NCBI RefSeq assembly: GCF_035920365.1
Contig: NZ_CP109150.1
Coordinates: 2,170,001-2,234,000, forward strand
Reading direction: 5' to 3'
Length of the DNA: 64,000 nt
Source: Micromonospora sp. NBC_01740
Lineage (GTDB): Bacteria > Actinomycetota > Actinomycetes > Mycobacteriales > Micromonosporaceae
The translations under genes and the position numbers were made by a program. Positions 59,594 to 64,000 of this stretch are shown piece after piece; within the stretch, counting starts at the first letter, position 1, and every line of letters starts with the position of its first letter. The notes under the pieces are model-generated. The model had not been told where the DNA came from and did no database searches. It was given only the letters and a program-made list of their open reading frames with translations.

Positions 59594-59683
59594 CCACCCC
59601 CGCAGGCACGGTCACCCTGCCGGCGACACGGTGCCGGCCCGGGTCGCACAGGGCGCCCACCGGGCAGCCGGTTCGGCCGTGGG

Positions 59684-60541
59684 TCAGGCCGGCGTGCCGG
59701 TGAGCCGGGCGGCGCGTTCCTTGGCGGCCTGCTGCAACGGCCCCTCCCGCCACCGGCGGGGCAACGTGGCGAGGGTCAGCCGCAGCGCCCGGACGCTCAG
59801 GTCGGCGGAGAGTGCGGTCGTGGGCAGGCCCAGCCCGCCGTACATCCGCCGGGCCCAGGCCGGCAGCAGCGCGAGCGCCGTGCCGGCGATGCCGAAGTAC
59901 GCCCAGCGGGGCGGCCCGAGGTTGAGCCCGATCCGGGCGGGCAGGCTGAGCTTCCACGGGATCGGCGGCGCGGTGAGGAAGAGCGCCGTCTCGGCCGCCT
60001 CGCGGGTCATCCGCAACTCCGGACGGATCCGCCGGTAGTAGTCGGCCACCTCGGCGGCGGTGCCCGGCACCGTCGCCGGGTCCAGGCCGACCAGGGCGGC
60101 GGAGCGCCGCTGCTCGGTGTAGTAGCCGTCGATCTCGTCGGCGGTCAGCGGCAGCCCGGCCCGGCGGGCCGTGTCGAGGAACGATTCGACCTCGGTGACG
60201 TGCACCCAGCGCAGCAGTTCGGGATCGTCGACCCGGAACTCCTCCCCGGTGAACAGGTCGGTGGCCCGCAGGCGGGCGTGCCGGCGGCGTACCCGGAGCC
60301 CGGCGGCCTCCGCCTCGGCGGTGGTGCCGTAGATGGTGGTGCCGACGTAGGTGGCGGTACGCACCAGGCGGCCCCAGGCGTCGGAGCGGTAGTTGCTGTT
60401 TTGGGCGACCCCGGCCATGGCCCGGGGATGCAACGACTGGAGGTAGAGCGAACGCAGGCCGGCGACGATCAGGATCGGCTCCTCGTGCACCTTCCACGTG
60501 ACCGAACCCGGACCGAAGAGGCCGAGGTCATCGGAGTCCAC
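59684..60541 (-). CDS. MpaB/DUF2236 family oxygenase-like protein
   Basis: 285 residues. Signatures: EPILIVAGLRSLYLQSLHPRAMAGVAQNS (with a conserved His-Pro), ATYVGTTIYGTTAEAEA, LRWVHVTEVESFLDTARRAG with the characteristic His, and a hydrophobic helix near 200 (IGLNLGPPRWAYFGIAG). The family includes fungal MpaB and latex-clearing oxygenases and is thought to bind heme via conserved His. GTG 60541. Its natural substrate is unknown. The gene converges with the nuclease gene. Confidence 0.85.
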   Translation of the reverse strand: MDSDDLGLFGPGSVTWKVHEEPILIVAGLRSLYLQSLHPRAMAGVAQNSNYRSDAWGRLVRTATYVGTTIYGTTAEAEAAGLRVRRRHARLRATDLFTGEEFRVDDPELLRWVHVTEVESFLDTARRAGLPLTADEIDGYYTEQRRSAALVGLDPATVPGTAAEVADYYRRIRPELRMTREAAETALFLTAPPIPWKLSLPARIGLNLGPPRWAYFGIAGTALALLPAWARRMYGGLGLPTTALSADLSVRALRLTLATLPRRWREGPLQQAAKERAARLTGTPA

Positions 60542-60595
60542 CGACCAAGGGTGCCACGCGGTGCCGCCGCGCGCCGCGTGGAGAGCGGTCGGCCC

Positions 60596-61024
60596 TCAGT
60601 CGTCGGCGGAGCGGCGGGCCTGGCAGGTGGGGCAGAGGCCCCAGAACGTCACTTCCGCCTCGTCGACCTCGAACCCGTGGGCGATGTCCGGGTCCAGGCA
60701 GGGCGCGCTGCCGACCGCGCAGTCGACGTCGGCGATCTCCCCGCAGCCCCGGCAGACGACGTGGTGGTGGTTGTCCCCGGCCCGGGCCTCGTAGCGGGCG
60801 GGGCTGCCGGCCGGCTCGATGCGGCGGGACAGCCCGGCGCGCGACAGCGCGCCCAGCACGTCGTAGACCGCCTGGGTGGAGACCGAGTCGATGCGCTGGC
60901 GCACCTGGCGGGTGATCTCGTCGACCTCGAGGTGGCCGCCGGCGGCCAGCACGTCGAGCACGGCGAGGCGCGGCCGGGTGACCCGCAGGCCCCTCGACCG
61001 GAGCAGTTCCTCGCCACCGGGCAT
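60596..61024 (-). CDS. Fur family transcriptional regulator
   Basis: 142 residues. Winged helix (about 10-80) with RVTRPRLAVLDVLAAGGHLEVDEI and STQAVYDVLGALSRAGL, then the metal-sensing half with DNHHHVVCRGCGEIADVDC and the C-terminal CPTC. The two CxxC pairs are typical of FurA-type structural zinc sites. ATG 61024. FurA in actinomycetes usually precedes katG or a catalase gene, but here the divergent neighbour is DUF2231, so the target is not obvious. It may regulate the window's own iron genes only by extrapolation. Confidence 0.9.
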   Translation of the reverse strand: MPGGEELLRSRGLRVTRPRLAVLDVLAAGGHLEVDEITRQVRQRIDSVSTQAVYDVLGALSRAGLSRRIEPAGSPARYEARAGDNHHHVVCRGCGEIADVDCAVGSAPCLDPDIAHGFEVDEAEVTFWGLCPTCQARRSADD

Positions 61025-61250
61025 GTGCCAATGACAGCACGCGGGTCGGGGACCGACAACCGGCCTCCGGTGCAGGGTGGCGCCGGCCACAACCCCGGTC
61101 GTCCCGAGCCGGCCGCCGGGTCGGCGGGTTCCTCGCCGGGGAACGGTGAACCGGACCGGCTCCGGGCGCGTGTTCCCGATCGAGATTGACTGGGCGGGTC
61201 GACCGGCGCACCGTACGCTGGCCCCGCGACCGCGTACGCCGGAGGTGTGG

Positions 61251-61733
61251 ATGTTCAAGGAGATCCTGGGTCTGCCGGCCCACGTGCTGGTGGTGCACGC
61301 GGTCGTCGTGCTCGTGCCGCTGCTGGCCCTGCTCTCCGCCGCGTACGTGGCGTTGCCCCGGTTCCGGGCGCGGCTGGACTGGGCGGTGGCGATCCTCGCC
61401 GTGGTGGCGCCCGTGTCGGCCTTCGTCGCCGTCGAGTCGGGGGAGGAGCTGACGGACGCGTTCCTCGCCCGGGGCATGCAGGGCCCGATCGTGGAGCAGA
61501 TCTTCACGCACTCCCGCTACGGCGACATCCTGTTCCGCTGGGTGCTGCCGCTGGCCGTGGCGTCGCTGCTGCTGCTGTTCGTGACGAGCGGGCACCGGCG
61601 GGTGCCGAAGCTGCCGTCCTGGGTGACCCCGGTGCTGTCGGTCGTGGTGGTGGCGCTCGGCGTCGTCAGCCTCGTCTACGTGTACCTGACCGGGCACTCC
61701 GGGGCCGAGACCGTCTGGGGCAACACCCTCTGA
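61251..61733 (+). CDS. DUF2231 family membrane protein
   Basis: 160 residues with four hydrophobic helices. It opens MFKEILGLPAHVLVVHAVVV, the DUF2231 signature in which HVLVVHAVVVLVPL is conserved, and has FLARGMQGPIVEQIFTHSRYGDILFRWVLPLAVA. GGAGG lies 5 nt before ATG 61251. It is divergent from the Fur gene with 226 bp between; Fur-type regulators often control such a neighbour, which is inference. Function unknown. Confidence 0.86.
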   Translation: MFKEILGLPAHVLVVHAVVVLVPLLALLSAAYVALPRFRARLDWAVAILAVVAPVSAFVAVESGEELTDAFLARGMQGPIVEQIFTHSRYGDILFRWVLPLAVASLLLLFVTSGHRRVPKLPSWVTPVLSVVVVALGVVSLVYVYLTGHSGAETVWGNTL

Positions 61734-61788
61734 CGTCCCGCCGGCCGCGTCGGGCCGACAGGCGGCGTGGGCCGCGACCGGGCCGAGG

Positions 61789-62127
61789 TCAGAACACGAG
61801 CCGGGAGCAGAGCACGCAGACGAGGAGCACCAGCACCACACCGGCCACCGTGCCCACGCCGTACGTGAGTCGTTGCGCCCGCTGCTCCGCCGCGTCGAGT
61901 TCCGCCATGTCCTGCGCCGGCAGCCGCCGGGGCGGTGGCGGTCGCAGGTGCACCGGTGGGCGCCACCCGGCCGGTGGCGGGGTGGTCGCGGGCGGGCCCG
62001 CGTAGCCACTCCCACGCGCCGGGGGTGGCGTGGCCGGCCCCGGCGGCGCGCCCGTGGGCCGCTCGGGCGAGGCGTCGGGCCGTCGCCAGTACTCGTCCGG
62101 GGCGTCGCCGGAGGTGGGGGTCGTCAC
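61789..62127 (-). CDS. Proline-rich protein with C-terminal membrane helix
   Basis: 112 residues from GTG 62127. The first 75 residues are Pro/Gly/Arg-rich and probably disordered. A helix (QDMAELDAAEQRAQRL) and a single membrane segment (YGVGTVAGVVLVLLVCVLCSRLVF) end the chain. A tail-anchored layout. No family recognised. Confidence 0.66.
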   Translation of the reverse strand: MTTPTSGDAPDEYWRRPDASPERPTGAPPGPATPPPARGSGYAGPPATTPPPAGWRPPVHLRPPPPRRLPAQDMAELDAAEQRAQRLTYGVGTVAGVVLVLLVCVLCSRLVF

Positions 62128-62232
62128 GCCGTCCGACGCTACCAACGCCCCGGCCCGGCGGCCGGCCGGACGCGGCGGCCCGGCGGTTCGTCGTCGCTCC
62201 CGCCGGTGGTGGCTGCGCTAGTCTTGCCGCTC

Positions 62233-62418
62233 GTGAGCATCACCGAGGATCCGGGCATGCCGGCGGTACGCGGCGACGACGACCGCGCCGTCGACCTCAG
62301 CGACGACTTCGTGGTGCTGCCCGAGCAGACCGCCGACGACACCGACCGAGGCTGGGGCGAGCGCTCGGGCGGCAACGACGACTGGCTGCTCGCGGAGCGC
62401 CCCCCGCACTGGGACTGA
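62233..62418 (+). CDS. 61-residue conserved acidic protein
   Basis: Begins VSITEDPGMPAVRGDDDRAV and ends NDDWLLAERPPHWD, a C-terminal pattern (GWGERxxGNDDxLLxxxPPHW) shared by small actinobacterial proteins of unknown function. Start GTG 62233 has TAGTCT 8 nt upstream (62219-62224), pointing to a leaderless transcript. Strongly acidic. Confidence 0.8.
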   Translation: MSITEDPGMPAVRGDDDRAVDLSDDFVVLPEQTADDTDRGWGERSGGNDDWLLAERPPHWD

Positions 62419-62506
62419 GCGGCTCACCGCCGCCCGGTGGACGAGCGCGGCCGGCCCGGGGACCGGCCCAGCTTCGGGGGCCGGCCCCCGGCCGGGGCGG
62501 CGTGGG

Positions 62507-62902
62507 TCAGGAGGAGCTGGCGCTGCTGGCGGCCGGGGCCTTGCCCCCGCCGCCGGTGGAGCCGCCCGAGCCCGACGACGGGGACGAGCCCGACGACGAG
62601 GACGAGGAACCGGCGGACGAGCCCGACGACGAGGACCCGCCGGACGAGCCGGAGTCACCGCCGCCGGACGAGTCGGACTTCGCCGGCTTGGCGGCGGCGC
62701 CGCTCTTCGCGCTGTCCGAGCCGGACGAGCGCGAGTCCGTGCGGTAGAAGCCCGATCCCTTGAACACGATGCCGACGGAGTTGAAGACCTTCCGCAGCCG
62801 TCCCTCACACGCCGGGCACTCGGTCAGCGGTGCGTCGGAGAAGGACTGCACCGCCTCGAGCTGGTGGCCGCACGCGGTGCAGGCGTACTGGTACGTGGGC
62901 AC
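62507..62902 (-). CDS. FmdB family zinc-ribbon protein with Ser-rich tail
   Basis: 131 residues from GTG 62902 after GGAGGAG. MPTYQYACTACGHQLEAVQSFSDAPLTECPACEGRLRKVF carries two CxxC pairs of a zinc ribbon (FmdB/CxxC-CxxC family). The second half is nearly all Ser/Gly/Ala, probably disordered. Found beside 5-formyl-THF cyclo-ligase in many actinomycetes, as here (62 bp upstream on the same strand). Suspected regulatory or RNA-linked role; not established. Confidence 0.88.
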   Translation of the reverse strand: MPTYQYACTACGHQLEAVQSFSDAPLTECPACEGRLRKVFNSVGIVFKGSGFYRTDSRSSGSDSAKSGAAAKPAKSDSSGGGDSGSSGGSSSSGSSAGSSSSSSGSSPSSGSGGSTGGGGKAPAASSASSS

Positions 62903-62964
62903 GTTCTCCTCCGGATCTGGCACGGCCGTTCTGGCACTCGACGGATTCGAGTGCCAATGGTGCG

Positions 62965-63633
62965 TCATCGCCCCCGGATTCGTCCAGCGGAAGTGTGGGG
63001 CGCGACACCCGCCACGCCCCCCGGGGCGGCGTCCAGCGTACGCAGGCCGTCGGCGGGCGTGACGACCGCGCGTACCGGGCGGTCGTGCGGCTCGGCGGGA
63101 AGCGCCTCCACCAGCTCGCCGTCGTGCAGCGGGACCACGGTCAGGGCGGTCGCCGGCACCCGGGCCAGCGCCCGGTCGTACGAGCCGCCGCCCCGGCCCA
63201 GCCGCAGCCCCCGGCGGTCCACCGCCAGCGCGGGCAGCACCACCAGTTGCGCCCCGGCGACCGCCGCCCGGCCCAGCCGCGGCCCGGCCGGCTCGCGCAT
63301 CCCCCGCCCGGCGGCCACCAGCCCGGCCGGCCCGCTCCAGGCCGCCCAGTCGAGGTCGAGGTCGTCGCACAGCACCGGCAGCAGCAGCTCCCCGCCCGGC
63401 GGCAGCGCCGCGTGCAGCACCGCCGGCAGGTCGGGCCCGCCCGGCTCGGAGCCGACCGGCACGTACGCCGTCATCCGCAGCGGGCGCAGCCGGCGTACGA
63501 GAGCCACCAGCTCGGCCTGGACGCGCCCGGCGGCGTCGGCCCGCTGCGGCGCGGTCAGCGCCCGGCGGCGGGCGAGAACGGCGGCGCGCACATCCCGCTT
63601 CGCCTCTTGCGCTCCATCAGAAAAATCGGGCAC
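62965..63633 (-). CDS. 5-formyltetrahydrofolate cyclo-ligase
   Basis: 222 residues. The enzyme converts 5-formyl-THF to 5,10-methenyl-THF with ATP. Motifs: KRDVRAAVLARRRAL at the start, VPVGSEPGGPDL, and the ATP-binding RLGRGGGSYDRAL. GTG 63633 is chosen because AGGAG lies 6 nt before it; TTG 63651 would add six residues. Likely co-transcribed with the FmdB gene downstream. Divergent from the final partial gene. Confidence 0.9.
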   Translation of the reverse strand: MPDFSDGAQEAKRDVRAAVLARRRALTAPQRADAAGRVQAELVALVRRLRPLRMTAYVPVGSEPGGPDLPAVLHAALPPGGELLLPVLCDDLDLDWAAWSGPAGLVAAGRGMREPAGPRLGRAAVAGAQLVVLPALAVDRRGLRLGRGGGSYDRALARVPATALTVVPLHDGELVEALPAEPHDRPVRAVVTPADGLRTLDAAPGGVAGVAPHTSAGRIRGR

Positions 63634-63718
63634 GCAACACTCCTGACGCAACGTTTGTCGCCTGGTGGCTCTGTGTCAGCATCGCAAGCAACGGCGGCGG
63701 AACTTCCGGGGGGACCGA

Positions 63719-64000
63719 GTGACGCTACGCGGGCGGTTGACCACAGCCTTCCTGGCGGTGGCGCTCGGCCCGGTGGTGCTCGGGGTGATGTTCGTCGGGG
63801 CGACCGTGGCGGCGGTCGACTCGAGCCGCTCCACCGAGCGGCTCGCGGTGGCCGCCGCGACCGTGCGCACCTCCGTCGACGCCCTCTGCCAGCAGTTGCG
63901 GGCCGCCGCCGACGCGGTCGCCCTGGCCGGCGACCGGCCGGCCGCCGCGAGCCAGGTGGTCCGCCGTGGCCTGGCCGCCGCGGTGCGGGTCGCCGACGTC
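63719..64000 (+). CDS. Membrane sensor protein, N-terminal part (3' truncated)
   Basis: 94 codons to the window end, still open. GTG 63719 has GGGGGGA upstream. The start MTLRGRLTTAFLAVALGPVVL contains one membrane helix (about 7-30), then the probable extracytoplasmic STERLAVAAATVRTSVDALCQQLRAAADAV, helical as in four-helix or Cache-like sensor domains. This is typical of a sensor kinase, diguanylate cyclase or chemotaxis-like protein, but the output domain lies outside the window, so the class is not assigned. Confidence 0.72.
   Translation, partial: MTLRGRLTTAFLAVALGPVVLGVMFVGATVAAVDSSRSTERLAVAAATVRTSVDALCQQLRAAADAVALAGDRPAAASQVVRRGLAAAVRVADV

Overview
The window is a 64 kb chromosomal stretch from a very GC-rich actinomycete. 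Gene content and codon use point to the Micromonosporaceae (Micromonospora-like); this is inferred from protein families and base composition, not from a marker gene. No rRNA, tRNA, CRISPR array, insertion sequence or phage gene was seen. About 70 genes are supported, many in short operons whose stop and start codons overlap (GTGA/ATGA). A large share appear leaderless: a TAnnnT hexamer lies 6-8 nt before the start codon and no ribosome binding site is visible.

Layout: 1-3.5 kb, the end of a siderophore-interacting reductase gene followed by a two-permease and ATPase iron-siderophore ABC importer. 3.5-8 kb, a quinone-oxidoreductase-like enzyme, a methyltransferase, a lone ClpP with its PopR/ClgR-type activator and a matching operator, and a 2TM-RCK potassium channel. 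8-13 kb, a structured intergenic region, korAB (2-oxoacid:ferredoxin oxidoreductase) and a secreted membrane-anchored protein. 13-27 kb, a block whose order recalls Mycobacterium tuberculosis Rv1207-Rv1232c (folP2, DivIVA-like, tag, DUF3117, O-methyltransferase, htrA, tatB, mrp, DUF1003, MgtE-N/CBS). It is interrupted by nuoA-independent insertions (paaX-echA, pepA), and sigE/rseA are absent between the methyltransferase and htrA. 27-33 kb, PhzF-like, HAD, DMT and KimA-like transporter genes.

33.0-37.2 kb is the most interesting part. It is a tightly overlapping five-gene minus-strand operon that begins with a 29-codon acidic peptide gene, followed by a SagB/ThcOx-type flavin dehydrogenase, a fold-type III PLP enzyme (alanine racemase/D-serine dehydratase-like), an MFS exporter and a SAM methyltransferase. 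It looks like a small ribosomal-peptide (RiPP) pathway without a YcaO cyclodehydratase.

37-51 kb holds GNAT, SDR, CoA-ester lyase, acyl-CoA dehydrogenase and MaoC genes, two local paralogue sandwiches (DUF4190-SDR-DUF4190 and PH-CoA-binding-PH), an Rv2578c-type radical SAM protein interrupted by a 340-residue intein exactly at its iron-sulfur motif, and a DCC/HTTM pair. 51-64 kb holds TrmH-type methyltransferase, zinc-ribbon, PH-domain, sigma factor plus coupled membrane partner, PHP, MarC, RecB-like nuclease, MpaB-like oxygenase, Fur, FmdB and 5-formyl-THF cyclo-ligase genes. It ends in the truncated start of a membrane sensor.
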